Shown one piece after another: positions 22,597-33,982 of a stretch of DNA of 64,000 nucleotides (position 1 is its first letter; each line of letters begins with the position of its first letter). The stretch is taken from positions 13,018,917-13,082,916 of the forward strand of contig OY829651.1 in assembly GCA_963691815.1 (NCBI GenBank). The letters run 5' to 3'. The notes beneath the pieces were generated by a model. The model made no database searches and had not been told where the DNA came from. It saw only the letters and a list, made by a program, of their open reading frames with translations. This DNA comes from Echiichthys vipera. Lineage: Eukaryota; Chordata; Actinopteri; Perciformes; Trachinidae. The translations under genes and the position numbers were made by a program.

Positions 22597-25500
22597 GATT
22601 GTGACAAACCGCAGCAGAAGTGTCACAATGCCCGGTGTTCCTTCTCAAGCTATCATGCCCCAGTTTGTTCACTGAACCAAACAAACCTAGCATGGTCCTT
22701 GTGTGGGCTGTGTAGAGGTAGCAGTGCAATGCATGCACAATCTTAATGCTTCCTGCCTACATACTTGAATTAATAAAACATGTCATCCAAAGAGGTCCAT
22801 TCTATCGTGCAAACTCTGCAGCTTGCCCTCTCTACACTGTAAAGTGGTCGATCAGAGCTCCATGGTGGAAGACCACATGCACACAAATTAAATAATAATG
22901 GGTAAGACTATATATGAATGGCCTTAATAAGAATTCGTTTTTAGGTAATAACGGTCTTATTTAGATGATTGTTAAAATGTCTGACCTGGACTATCACTGA
23001 CTGTATCTGTGTAGTAGAGGTGTCTTTATATTCCTTTACTGAAGGGGAGATGTCTATGCACTTCTCTGAAATTTGAGATTCCCAGGCAAGCTAAAATTGG
23101 TACATCACAAATCGTAAACCAATGGCTGTCTAACATTAGAAACGTATCTAACGGGAAAACGACTTTCACATAGCACTGGCAAAGAAAGCTCCAGCAAAGA
23201 GAAGACTGTCAGAAATATTTGCAGGCCGCAAGCTTGTAGAGCTCGACAAGTGGACGCTGCCTCCTGTCTGTAGCTGGTCGTTGACAAGTATGTTAAACAT
23301 GTATTCCTATGGCTAACAGTGTTGGCCAGGGCAAGGCCAGATCTACAGTACAATTCTAAATGAGGGAGAAGGAGTAGATGTGCTTCCAGCCCCTTCTCTG
23401 AGTTTTTTTTTCTACTTTTTATATACGCGTAAAAAAACAAGTTAAACAAAATATTAATCATTACAGAGTACTTTTATATACTATTAAAATGTATCTGGAG
23501 TGTCTGGGGTGTCACAGAATGATGCATTTATTTTTTTTTACTTCCATTCTGTACCATGATGCAATTCTTGGACTGGCTAATTAAAGTTTTCTAAAGTTTA
23601 TAAGGTGTATAGTTGACTGCTTAGAAATGTTTCTTCTTCTTCATTTTTTTTAGTTATCTCCTGCACAGTTATCACATAATATGCCAGGATGATTTGAGTA
23701 AATTCGCTTAAAACCTTTCTCAGGGTGAGAAAGAGCATCTTGTCGAATTTCCCTCATACCTTTATACAGGGAGCCTTATCGCTCTACTGCAGTGTTTTCC
23801 TTTTTTGTTCTCCAATGTCATGCTACTATTCATCCCCAGCCTGTCTGTGTTCTGAACAACAAATCACCGTTTGGCTCTTTTTGTCTTCAGGACAACCAAC
23901 TGACTGTTTCTTATTCAGCCTCCTTGCCACATTGTCCTCACTTGCTCATTGTCTTTGCCTCCGTCTGCCCCTTGTTATTTATGGGATGCAAAACTACAAG
24001 AGTACAGAGAAGTAGCCTGGAGCTATAATATGCCCACAGCCAAGCTGCCCAACCACTGCCAAGAGATTATGGAAAGGCCTTGTTAGAGACAGGAAACCTT
24101 CTGTCACCTCTACCACACCACTTCCCCTGCACAGTATCCTGTCTATTCCTCCAGCCTGATGAACACTTTTATTTGAGGATGAAGTGATGACTAAGGCTCA
24201 ATCCCAATACCCCCCACCTTCAAATTATGTTGGAATATCTTTGTTTAATATGCATGCAAAGGAGTATCCAGTTGAATCATTCTGACACACATTTAAAAAT
24301 ATATACATTTATATATATATATATAAATCGCTTCATCACAATGTCAGTAGAGGTACTGGAGTGGCGACAGTAGCCGCTGATACATTCACAGATGAACATG
24401 TATGTAGATGCAAAGTAATATTAGTTACATTGTTAGTAGAGCACACATTTTTAGAAAGTTTGCTATTCATAGTGTCAAGCGGCAATTTGTGAGTAATAGT
24501 AGTTATTTCCATGTGCGGTTTATGAACATTGAAACTATTCTAGCAGCAAATTTGGCACTTGCCTAATCAGTCATCAATCAGTCAAATTTCAGAGTGGTGT
24601 CTCATTTCCTTAGTAAAGATTTGAACCCCTACCTCTGCTCTGAAGGGGAATGGGAAAAGCCTTGGCCCTTATAGAGTATTGACTACTATAGTGGCATGCG
24701 TTTCCCATCAGCAAGGATGCTATCAGTTCTTCCTTACAAAGTGGCCATACATAGGCAGTCTGATGCACATTTGTGAATATGAACATCTTCATCTGTAAAT
24801 ATCTATATTTCTAGAATTATATATTGAGCTGTTGAAATGTAATAGGATGTAGACAATTCCTTGACCCACTCAGTAATCAAATGGCATTCCAACAAAATTA
24901 TATAAATGATTAATGGTTTTCTTTGGGAAATATTCTCATCATCTTTTAAATGTATCCATGCCTAGACTAACCTCCTTATTCGTATTTTCTACTCGATTCT
25001 TGAAAACAGCGTCTTTCATGAGAAGAGTACCGCAGATCATAGAAGTCTAATAAGAAAATAGATTACAGGGAAAGTTGACTGTTTTTGTCCCTTCCAAAGC
25101 TCCTGTCAAATTATATAGTATACTACTCCCACTTACCCCGGTCCCAATCTACTGCAACAAAGATTCAATGACATCAAACAGCCTTTGCTCGCTTCCAGCT
25201 GTTATGTGCTTTACTTAAATTTAAACTGTTGGTGTTAAGGTCAGGAGAAAAGCCTAAACCAGGTTGTCACATTCCCCAAGTCTGGTTAAACCATAGGAAT
25301 CAGACAACTTCTAGAAACTCTACTAAAAGGCTTGGTTAAAAATAACCTTATGGGTTTCACATAGAGGTTGGTCAAGACAGTGTGCTGCATATGAAACAGA
25401 GAAGGCTGGCACTTGATGAGCGAGGAGCCATTGGAAATAACTGACTTTGGTATTTGGTAATACTCCGAGACTAAGATAAAGATCTGAGTAGAAGATGGAT

Positions 25501-25633
25501 GGACCAAAAATGTATGTAAGAGTGGGGTTTTCACGGAATAATGTCTGAGAAGCCGATATGAAATAAAAATAAAATAAAATAAATATTAAATACATTTGAT
25601 TATATACAACATCTCAAGCCATGACCAGTGTTC
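22597..25633. other. Non-coding stretch, no gene recognised
   Basis: Unique-looking sequence with T-runs near 23400 and 23530 and a short TA run at about 24310-24325. A 118-codon minus-strand frame at 23105-23461 has no recognisable domain or splice framing, so I do not call it a gene. Confidence 0.5.
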
Positions 25634-25868
25634 TCCATCCATCCATCATCTGCAACCGCTTTTCCCTGATGGGGTTGTGGGGGGCTGGAGCCAATCCCAG
25701 CTGGCATTGGGCGTGGAGCGGGGGTACACCCTGGACAGGACACCAATCTATCACAGGGCACATAGAGACAGACAACCATTCACACTCACATTCACACCTA
25801 CAGGCAATTTGGAGGCCAGCAATTAACCTAGCACCTGCATGTTTTTGGACTGTAGGAGAAAGTCGGGT
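25634..25868 (-). mobile_element. LINE 3' end, probably RTE-type, minus strand
   Basis: It begins with a TCCATCCATCCATCATC tail. It then reads CTGGAGCCAATCCCAGCTGG, GGGTACACCCTGGACAGGAC, CAATCTATCACAGGGCACAT, ACCATTCACACTCACATTCA and CATGTTTTTGGACTGTAGGA. This is a very common dispersed sequence in fish. On the minus strand it ends in GATGGATGGATGGA, matching the GATG-type tail of RTE/Rex3 LINEs or SINEs that borrow that end. Only about 235 bp of 3' region remain and no reverse transcriptase is present. Assignment to RTE is from memory of the tail type. Confidence 0.65.
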
Positions 25869-27176
25869 AGGGGTGTATTATGGCTTCCACTGGCACCCTC
25901 TCATGTGTAACCCTTTGAGTGATTTGTTTTGCATAGGTATAGTTTCAAAAACAGATTATGCTTTATATACACTACTGTGGGTGCAGCGGTTCTGATTTTT
26001 GTATTTTGATTTTGAATCTGCTTTGGTTAGTAAGTGAGGTTTTATTTCTATTTTTGTTTCTTTAGCCTTAGTAAGTAGCTCTTGTTTTAATAGTCTGCTT
26101 TTGGTTATATTGGTTTCTTTGTTTTAAACAGCATCCACAGGTCTGTTTCCATTGTAGTTCGTGTTGGCACATTTAAAATATCCTTATCAAAATAACTAAC
26201 TTTGTTTTAACCAAAAACAACTTGCTTCCCTTTCCCTTCTTGAGCTGGGCAGTAAGAGGGTGGAAACCAGAACAACATCAAAGTACCGCCAATGCAGCAT
26301 CCACCAAGTAACACAGAAATGGCAGGAGCATAACAAATGTTCTGCTCTCTTTACTTTTGCCATGCATATCACAAGGTAACAGCAGCTAACTGATTCAGTG
26401 ATTCTTTAATGTGGTCAGTTTAAAGGAACTCTCATGTTCTGCTCTTTGCATTGTGTTTCTAAGATGCCTCCACAGTAAAGGTTCAACGAGTCCCACCTGT
26501 CAAAGACTCAAGGTCCAATAATTACTCATTCTAAATGAACCATTAGGTTTCTGGCTGTCCAGTCTAACAGAAGGCATTTATTGAGCTGCTGCCTTGTTGC
26601 ACAGCTAATTAGATAGGCTCTGTTGTTTTTGTACTCTTGACATGTATTAACTTGTTTGTATGATTGAGTGAACGGTAGGCACCTTTTTACATGGTCACTA
26701 TGTTACCCATTCTTGTAAAACTTAAGATCACAGACGGGACCACACAGATTCTAATCCGCAGGCTAAACATGCCTTGGGCTATGGAAAACAAAATTGCCTG
26801 CTATATTCCTGCTATTGGCAATTTTAAGCAAGACTTTCACATTTAAACTATAAGAATGTTAGTAACAAGAGCAGAATTAAGATACTGGTATAACAGCAGC
26901 ATGATGACAAAGTCCTAGTAAGTCCCCAACAGAAGAAAACAAAATCAATTTACAAGTTTAAAGTTTGTTAAATGAGTCATGATGATCACAGACAGTTGGT
27001 GTAATGTGATGATGCAATGTACCCCATACTCTTTATACTGCAACTCGAAATAAAAACCAAGAAGGGACTTGACAGGCTTGACAAACGGGACACTTCTGGA
27101 TTTAATATATAGCAGATACAGGTTAGAGCCTAACATCTAAACATTACTCTAAGTCATTAAATGTTACTTATAAGTA
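25869..27176. other. Non-coding stretch, no gene recognised
   Basis: No repeat family is recognised. About 26470-26720 is repeat-free and of even composition (contains GCACAGCTAATTAGATAGGC) and could be conserved non-coding DNA. That is only a guess without alignment. Confidence 0.5.
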
Positions 27177-27300
27177 TAGGGCCGCAACTAAAGTTTATTT
27201 TGATGATTGATTTGTCAGACTATTATTATTTGGATTTATCAATTATTAATCGGATAAAAAGAAAAAAGCTACAGTTTATTACTTCTAGGATTTAATTCAG
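27177..27300. mobile_element. hAT-type terminal fragment
   Basis: TAGGGCCGCAACTAA is followed by TTTATTTTGATGATTGATTT and TATCAATTATTAATCGGATA. This matches the remembered teleost hAT terminus 'TAGGGCTGCAACTAACGATTATTTTxATxATCGATTAATC'. The right end is not clear. Confidence 0.55.
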
Positions 27301-27618
27301 AAAACTAAAAATTCCTTGTCTTCTTATTCAATCTACTAATCACGTTTCCTACTGTGGGGTGATGTGTTCGTGTGTCTCAAGCAGGAAACAACTCTAAACA
27401 TAGGTTAGCATATCACAGGAGTCACTAGACTGTTACTGTCGCTCTTGCTTTCCATAGACACTGCATGAAAGCTCACCGCCGGCCGCTTGGCATATGTGTG
27501 AAGCTGTGTATCATAACATAGACCTAACTAATCAATGATGAAATCTGTTGACACGTTATTTTGTCATTAATTTAAAATGATTTAAAATCACAAAAATTGA
27601 ATGATTAACACACAGATT

Positions 27619-28125
27619 AAGGCCCAACTGATATGAGATGTTTTTAGTCCGACAAAGATTTTAGAGGGGGAAAATTCATAGATATATAGTGAATTTTCTA
27701 CCACTAAAAACATTTAACATTATTATACATGCCATGTATTAAATTAAGGTGTTAAAGCAAGAGACGATTTGTGAGCCTGGGGTAGAACGTACCCGACTAA
27801 GTATCATAGGGGTTTAACAATTCTCTATTCTTGGAATCAGGCAGTGTGCCTAGGAATAAGCCCTTTATATTTTAAACCAGTTCTAGAAATGAACACTGAG
27901 AAAATAAAGAATAAATTATCAGTCAAATATCAATTTTGAAATAAAATTAAGATTAAAAAATAAATAGCAACTTGACACTATTTCTAAATCACCCCAAGTA
28001 TTGTTTTCTTGTTTATTTGTTCTGTAAAAAAAAAAAAAAGAGAGATTTTCATATCGCTGCATTTTGGAAAACAGTAGGCCGATACGATAGATACCGATAT
28101 CTCTGTGATAGGTGATCTAACTCTA
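27619..28125. mobile_element. hAT-type element remnant
   Basis: It opens AAGGCCCAACTGATATGAGA and, near 28075-28110, has GTAGGCCGATACGATAGATA and CCGATATCTCTG. Both resemble a hAT-type family with repeated CCGATATC blocks at its ends. The poly-A at about 28026-28038 lies inside. Boundaries are approximate and there is no coding sequence. Confidence 0.42.
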
Positions 28126-28442
28126 ATAGAGATTAATAATTTCCTGCCTTAACCACTCCGTGCATAATAATTCAACAGGAGTCAGGAATATATAGTGCAA
28201 TGTGTAAAGGAGGCATTTTATAAAAGTCACCAGCTTGTTTGGGTCATCCGTGTCCGTTCCCTGTGAATTTGCCCGGCAGGCAGAACTCTGGAGAACATTT
28301 GTTAACTTGCCTTTTTTTCACTGAGTTCTTCTCACATCAATTCAAAAGTGTGAGTCACTTTTGATTTCTTATGCAGTTGCTCACTGGTTTATCATTTTTA
28401 TTATTTTTGTAGTGTGAAACCTGTGGGGAGAGATTTATAGAT
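28126..28442. other. Non-coding stretch, nothing recognised
   Basis: No repeat or exon seen. An imperfect inverted pair (AAAAGTGTGAGTCACTTTTG) lies near 28345. Confidence 0.5.
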
Positions 28443-28465
28443 TGTGTGTGTGTGTGTGTGTGTGT
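28443..28465. repeat. TG microsatellite, about 23 bp
   Basis: Eleven TG units. Confidence 0.97.
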
Positions 28466-28765
28466 TAGCTGACAAATCCTGGTTGTTATTTATATCTTAA
28501 TATTTATAGTCTGTTCATTTAATCATGATGGATAGGCTGATAACTTGTAACTGATAACAGTGTACCAGGATCTCTGTGTGGCTTCGTACTTTTTACAGGA
28601 GAAAGAAAGGGAAACACACAGAGAGAAAGTTTTGACCTATATATTTCGGTAATCTGATTTGGCATTAATCTCTATAAACAGATGCTGCACAGGAATGTAG
28701 AATCTGTAGGCAATGGGACAAGATTTGAGTAGCTGAAGAGGTCTGGTTTCCATCAGAGTTGTATT

Positions 28766-28840
28766 CACCAATCACGTTTCAGCATGTTCTAGTTGCATGC
28801 AGGTAAACTGTTTGTGTGGAGAGCAAACAAGGCGGAACAC
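28766..28840 (+). repeat. 75-bp dispersed repeat, copy 1
   Basis: CACCAATCACGTTTCAGCAT through GCAAACAAGGCGGAACAC recurs at 33705-33779 with 65 of 75 identical bases by my count and no gaps. The flanks differ. The repeat family is not recognised, and 33.7 kb has hAT-like sequence next to it. Confidence 0.85.
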
Positions 28841-30195
28841 ATTGGCCCTCATGCAATCACGGAACCCATCATATTGTCTGACTTACATTAGCTTTTCGTT
28901 ATCATTTATCTCCATTCATATGCAGATATCTGTTTATGGACAGCTGTGAGAAATATCTGCCCATGTTCATGTGTTGATCCAAGAGGAAAGGGCATGCCCC
29001 TGTTAACCTCACATTACAATTTGTTTGTAGCTTATTCCACAACAATGTATTTCAATTGAGCAATCATTTCTGGAGATGATGCATGGCAGTTTCAGGTGAG
29101 GAAACAACGCGTCAAGGCATAGTGATCCTCATCTGCAATCTATTCTACTCATTAACACCCTGATTTGTCATGCAGAAAGAGCTGTTTGGCTCAAAACTGG
29201 TTACAGCTTACCAACAGGGGCCTAAGCTCAATCGTTTGGGGTGCTCAGTGGCCTTGCACTTGCATTTTAATAGCATCCCCTTTTGTGAACCCCCAGTTCT
29301 GACAGCTGTGCGAGAGCAATAAATCACCAAATGTGGAGAGACAAAAAAAAAAAAAAAATCATTTCCATGTAATTATATCTGTGGCTTGGTTCAATGTGGC
29401 TTGGGTGGCCAACCCCTGCCCACGCACGAGTCTGTAATAGCTTACCTCACAATAGGCCAGATATGTCGAAGTGGGCATATGTGTGGTGCTGCTACAGGCC
29501 TTTTACATGTTATTCTTCTCCTCCCTGCTACATTGATGAATATGTGTTGATGAAGCATGCACTGAAAAAGGAGGTGATGGCTATCGAAGTTTGTGTAAAC
29601 TAATCATAAAATGGGATCTGAGTTTGTCACACTTCAGAAAAATGTGTTATCTACCACCCAGCCAAACCTGAATGAATAAAAATATCAGTATGAAAAAATC
29701 ACAAAAACTCAGCGGTACTCTCTACTCTGCTAATTTCCTTTAGTGTGTTAATTCCCATTATTTGTTAGCATTGAGTTAAAGCCTGTATCTACTTTTGGCT
29801 TCATAAAGGGTCAGTTTTTGACCTGGAAGCATGATGATACACCTGCAAAAATGGCCGAAATGACGGCAAAACAATTGTTTTTCACTTAAAGTGATTCTGT
29901 TCAACTCACTCATTATGTCTCAGTCTCACTGTGAATATCTTATTTAAAACAGCTGGCTATTATTTAGATAATTATGTCATAGTACTTGGTTTGCTTGGTC
30001 AAGTTCTTTATTTTCAAGCTTAACAAGTGGACAACAGGTGCACCTAGGATGCATTGACGATGCACTGCCATCTGATCACTCAAACCACATTTAGAGGCTG
30101 TTTGGGCCTCAGGCTGCCAGATTCTTTTAGCAGTGTGTACAATGTGCCCTGGGCCAAATTGAAGGACCACCTTCTCAACTGGGAATAATAATAAT
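28841..30195. other. Non-coding stretch, no gene recognised
   Basis: Contains a poly-A run at about 29343-29358. 28880-29080 and 29770-29940 look repeat-free and could be conserved non-coding DNA, but this cannot be shown from one sequence. Confidence 0.5.
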
Positions 30196-30300
30196 TAGGA
30201 ATGGGTAACGTAGGATTTTATTGATATCACTACTACTACTTCTATTGATAAGCCATGTCGGTTTGGTTATTTATCAATAGTCTTATCGGTTCTTTTTCAT
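30196..30300. mobile_element. Possible hAT-type terminal fragment
   Basis: TAGGAATGGGTAACG is followed by TTTTATTGATATCAC, CTATTGATAAGCCATGTCGG and CTTATCGGTTCTTTTTC. This resembles a teleost hAT-type end with alternating ATCGATxxCGGTT blocks. No right end found. Confidence 0.4.
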
Positions 30301-31845
30301 AACTAAATAAGTGCTTTTTAAAAAATGTATTATTAAAAAAAAAGAATACATTCAGAACAGGATTAGAATTTAATATTTTAAATAAAATGAAATGTTGTTT
30401 GTACAGCAGCAACATTAATATTACAACAGCAAAGTCCCTACATATACTCAATAGTGTTTTACTTGAAACAAATCTAAAATATCAATTAAAAAAATCACAT
30501 TCCTGACATCAAAATCAAGCTTAGAAAGAATGAAGAAGACAGACATCATCACATCTCCTTGCTGCTGTGAATCAGTTCAATACCACGGTCCAATGATGTC
30601 GTTGCCATGCATGCTAATTAACCAGGTCCCACTGGAAGGTTGAGGATGGCTGGTATTTCTCAGCCTGCAGCTGAGTTTGCAAGAAATTGCTAAATTATAA
30701 GATGTGGGGCAAACCACGCAAAACAGATGTGTAAAACGTTTATTACGTTAATAAAAGCATGCAAATACAGATGACACACCCTCACTGCCTCTAATATGTT
30801 TAACATATGATGAGGCTAACTGCAAAGTTCTTCTAAGCATTTATGATGTCTCTCCCATCATGATAGACTCCACAAGCACTCAGCAGCTTCTTATATCAGA
30901 TCATTTCTAAAGAGAAGGAAATGGTAACTTACATTAGCTGATTCATTTCTGGTTAATAACCACAGCTCTGAATGCAGCTCAGAAGACCAGCCGGAGGGAG
31001 AAAAAACAGGCACTCTCTCTACCAATTCCATTTCTAATATTGCCCTTTCATCAACAAATCAAATTATCATCTTTCTGTTTGTTTCTGCAATCAATGAAGG
31101 AAATAGTACATTGGCTAATTGGCTGCAGAGAATATTGCAGTCTGGTAGTACAAGGTATTTTCCTGATTATATGACGTAAACTGATATGTGGTTGTCTAGG
31201 TAAAGGTACAGTATATTATGTACTTAAAAGAGGTTGCATTGGTGCCAATCCATGTGTCCTAGAAGATTTCAAGGTCCCGTACAAATGGCCGAAAATCCGA
31301 TCAATGTATTTGTGTTTACTTTTGCTTTAACAGTATATTTCAAATATAATACGTACGGTAATCACATGCATAATAACATAATACATTTTAATAATAAATA
31401 TTACATTAGCCATTGTGTTTGTTGGGGAACTAAACTAGAGGTCCTAGAATATTGGGGGCAGCAAAACAGGCTATTGATGTTTTAATAAAGAAATCAGGAA
31501 ATAATTGGCCTATTTCCATCATCCTGTGAGCAGCTGTGATCTGATTTTATGCTGCAATAAAGATGAAATAGTATGATAATTTCCCATCAGGATTGTAGTG
31601 ACCAAAGTTTTATACTAACATACGTAATACCTCGGCATAATAACAAAAAACGTTTCCAGGGGGTTAAAACGTTCCGGATATTGTGATTTTAGTATTGTAA
31701 AAAATAGTAATACTATATTACGTATTTTAGTACATGTATGTTGTTTTCCATATATCAAGGGAAAATAACCAAATCTATCTTGTATCAGGGATGAAAAGAA
31801 CACACAATTATCAGTGTTTGTCACAAATCTTTGCATATAAACTAT
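30301..31845. other. Non-coding stretch, no gene recognised
   Basis: No exon seen. A POU/homeodomain-like string (CATGCATGCTAATTAACC) lies near 30606-30623 in repeat-free sequence. Confidence 0.5.
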
Positions 31846-31847
31846 TA

Positions 31848-32561
31848 CCGTAATTTCCGGACTATAAAGCGCACCTGACTATAAGCCGAACCAGCTAAAT
31901 TTAGGGTAAAATACAGATTGCTCCATATAAAAGCCGCACCCGACTATGAGCCGCAGGCGTTTTGATGTGTAATTACCGTAGTATATAGGGGTTCCTGTTA
32001 CCACGGAGGGACAGAGATGACTGTTTGGGAATGCAAAGCGTCCCATTTATTAACAATAAATCTTTCAATCATTCAATCAAACTTTCACATCTTTGACATG
32101 GGGAACAGCATTCGTGCAGAGTACAAATAATACAACGGTGCAAAGTAATACAAAGTGCTCGCCTGTAACACGGCAGTAAAAGTGCAGTCCCGCGGCCGTT
32201 TACGTTATCAAAATAACCAGCCATTCACTGATGTCAAGGGTACGTGCAGCAGCTCTATTTCCTTCTTTGACAGCCAGATCGATTGCCTTTGACTTAAAAG
32301 CAGCATCATATGCACTTCTCCGTTTGTTTTCCATGTTGAGGGTGTTTGCATGAACACTTCCTTCGCGCAAACTGTCGCTGACGCTCTCCTACTCTTTGTT
32401 TTGCTCTCGTTACCTGGCGCCAGATGTCTGCCTCGGTCTCGCGCATCCTCGGTAGTGCGCGCCCCTGGTTACCGTAAGCCGTAGAAAAGCCGCACCGTTG
32501 AATACGCCGCAGGGACCAGAACGAGGGAAAAAAGTAGCGGCTTATAGTCCGGAAATTACGG
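31848..32561 (-). mobile_element. pogo-like DNA transposon, internally deleted (714 bp)
   Basis: Both ends carry the same 20-base terminal inverted repeat, CCGTAATTTCCGGACTATAA, and both are flanked by TA (31846-31847 and 32562-32563), the duplication expected for Tc1/mariner/pogo elements. The left end has further subterminal copies of GACTATAAGCCG-like units at about 31877, 31929 and 31942. The element reads on the minus strand: right terminal repeat, a CpG-rich leader of about 230 bp, the start of a CENP-B-type DNA-binding domain, then a jump to 3' sequence with AATAAA and the left terminal repeat. Most of the transposase gene is deleted, so it could only move with an enzyme supplied in trans. 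The matching ends suggest it is younger than most elements here. Confidence 0.85.
32200..32334 (-). pseudogene. pogo/CENP-B-type transposase, N-terminal remnant (44 codons)
   Basis: From an ATG at 32334 the frame reads MENKRRSAYDAAFKSKAIDL, then AVKEGNRAAARTLDISEW, and soon stops. The basic start and the NRAAARxLxISE helix-turn-helix signature match the N-terminal CENP-B-type DNA-binding domain of pogo-family transposases in fish. After ISEW the family sequence would continue with a VRRW-type recognition helix. Here it is replaced by unrelated sequence and a stop at 32200-32202. The DDE nuclease domain is absent. The fragment could at most give a 44-residue peptide lacking a complete DNA-binding domain. 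The start was chosen because it is the only ATG just upstream of the motif. Confidence 0.8.
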
Positions 32562-32563
32562 TA

Positions 32564-33449
32564 ATGTAAAATCAATAATGATTTGAGAATCGATACAGTA
32601 TCACAAAACATAACATGGTGTGTAGTGATAATTTTGTTCATCAATATAACCCCAAAACACTGTCATCACAGTGGCCTCTTAAATCATTTTCAACAGAGAG
32701 ATGTAAACATGTTGGACGGATGACAGGATATTAAAAACTTTGGTACTCAACTTCTGCAAACCAGCATAGAAGTCTCTTGAAAAAAAGCATCACATCTAAA
32801 CTTCTTAAAATGATAAAAACCTCCTTTGATAAATATTGTGCTCATGTGCTTCAAGTCCACTGTGCACAACAACAAGTCCTGTTGCCTCCAAAATATTGAA
32901 CCCCTCCAAAAATCAAACCATCTCCCACCGTTTTATCTCAAGATCTGCTGGATATCATTCCACGTTATTTGCTGTATAACTACATCACTGTCTTAACTGC
33001 ATTGTCTGCCCAAATACACTTGCAAGGTAAATTAAATCATTAATGTAAGTCTTTTATTACTGTATTATTATGTTTAAAGATTATTTTCATGTTACACAGT
33101 GCATTGATACAGTGAAGTCTTATCAACAACAACAAGTTATACTTTTTCTAAATAAATTCGCCTTTCTAAATCTCATTTCAGAAACAAAAACCTGCTTCAA
33201 AAAGGTCAAAGCTAGCCAAATGTCACCGCCTCCCAGGGCGACTCAGAGATCAAAGTTCTTGCTTTAGAGGGTCAGACCGACAGTCTAATACAAGCCACAA
33301 AGGATCTTTGCAGTAAGCCCCTGAAACCCAAGCAATCCCTCTGCTGTGCTCTACCTCAGAGCCTGCATACTAGGACTGTAACCTGACGGAAAGAACATCC
33401 TGTGCTCAGACTGCTGCCTAGGTTGTTTCTGTCAGGCTACTTGCAATCG
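32564..33449. other. Non-coding stretch, no gene recognised
   Basis: AT-rich. No repeat family or exon is recognised. Confidence 0.55.
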
Positions 33450-33497
33450 TAGATGGATACTTTATTGATCTCCAAGGAAATTTAGAGTTTTATAGGA
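33450..33497 (-). repeat. LINE/SINE 3'-tail-like fragment, minus strand
   Basis: GATGGATACTTTATTGATCT followed by CCAAGGAAATTTAGAGTTT is the reverse complement of the widespread fish tail 'AATTTCCxTxGGGATCAATAAAGTATCxATC'. Only the tail is visible. Confidence 0.55.
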
Positions 33498-33704
33498 AGA
33501 ATAGGCTAGACACAAATAAAGTACAATCTGTAACTATCGCTCAATAGCAGTGAAATTAAAACGTTTACTGTAGTAGTGCTAATAAAGATAAACCCAGATG
33601 AAAGTTGAATGTTCTTTATAAGGAGACTAGATAGTATTGCTATTTATCTGCTGGCTGATATTGGACTCAAAGATACATTGTTATCGGTGCATATGTTTTT
33701 CCAA

Positions 33705-33779
33705 CACCAATCACGTTTGAGCATGTTTTGGTTGTATGCAGGATAACAGTTCGTGTGGAGAGCAAACAAGGCTGGACAC
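33705..33779 (+). repeat. 75-bp dispersed repeat, copy 2
   Basis: Counterpart of 28766-28840 (about 87 percent identical by eye). It follows hAT-like sequence (TATCGGTGCATATG at 33683-33696), so both copies may be internal pieces of a larger element. Confidence 0.85.
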
Positions 33780-33900
33780 TATGGCATGTTTTTTTTGCAC
33801 TACGTCAGACAGATTTTTAAAACTGTTGTTAATAATGTTGTGTATATTGTTCTAATCTTTATTTTAAAAGTTCTGCCTACATTTTTTGTATTTTTTTCCC

Positions 33901-33982
33901 CCATGGTATTGAAAATGGTATTGAGTATCGAGTATTTTCCTTGGTATTGACTTTAAAATTCTAGTATCTTGGAAACCCCACT
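33901..33982. mobile_element. Possible hAT-type right end
   Basis: CCATGGTATTGAAAATGGTA, TTGAGTATCGAGTATTTTCC and TTCTAGTATCTTGGAAACCC resemble the right end of a teleost hAT-type MITE rich in GGTATxGA units that ends in AACCCC. A matching left end was not found. Confidence 0.45.

Noticed and set aside
23105..23461. 118-codon minus-strand open frame
   Set aside because: No domain, no codon or splice support, and length is not unusual for 64 kb of random sequence.
24620..24660. GGGTTCAAATC-like string on the minus strand considered as a tRNA or SINE B box
   Set aside because: No matching A box, cloverleaf arms or SINE tail nearby.
25621..25995. 124-codon open frame on the plus strand
   Set aside because: It runs antisense through the 3' non-coding end of a LINE.
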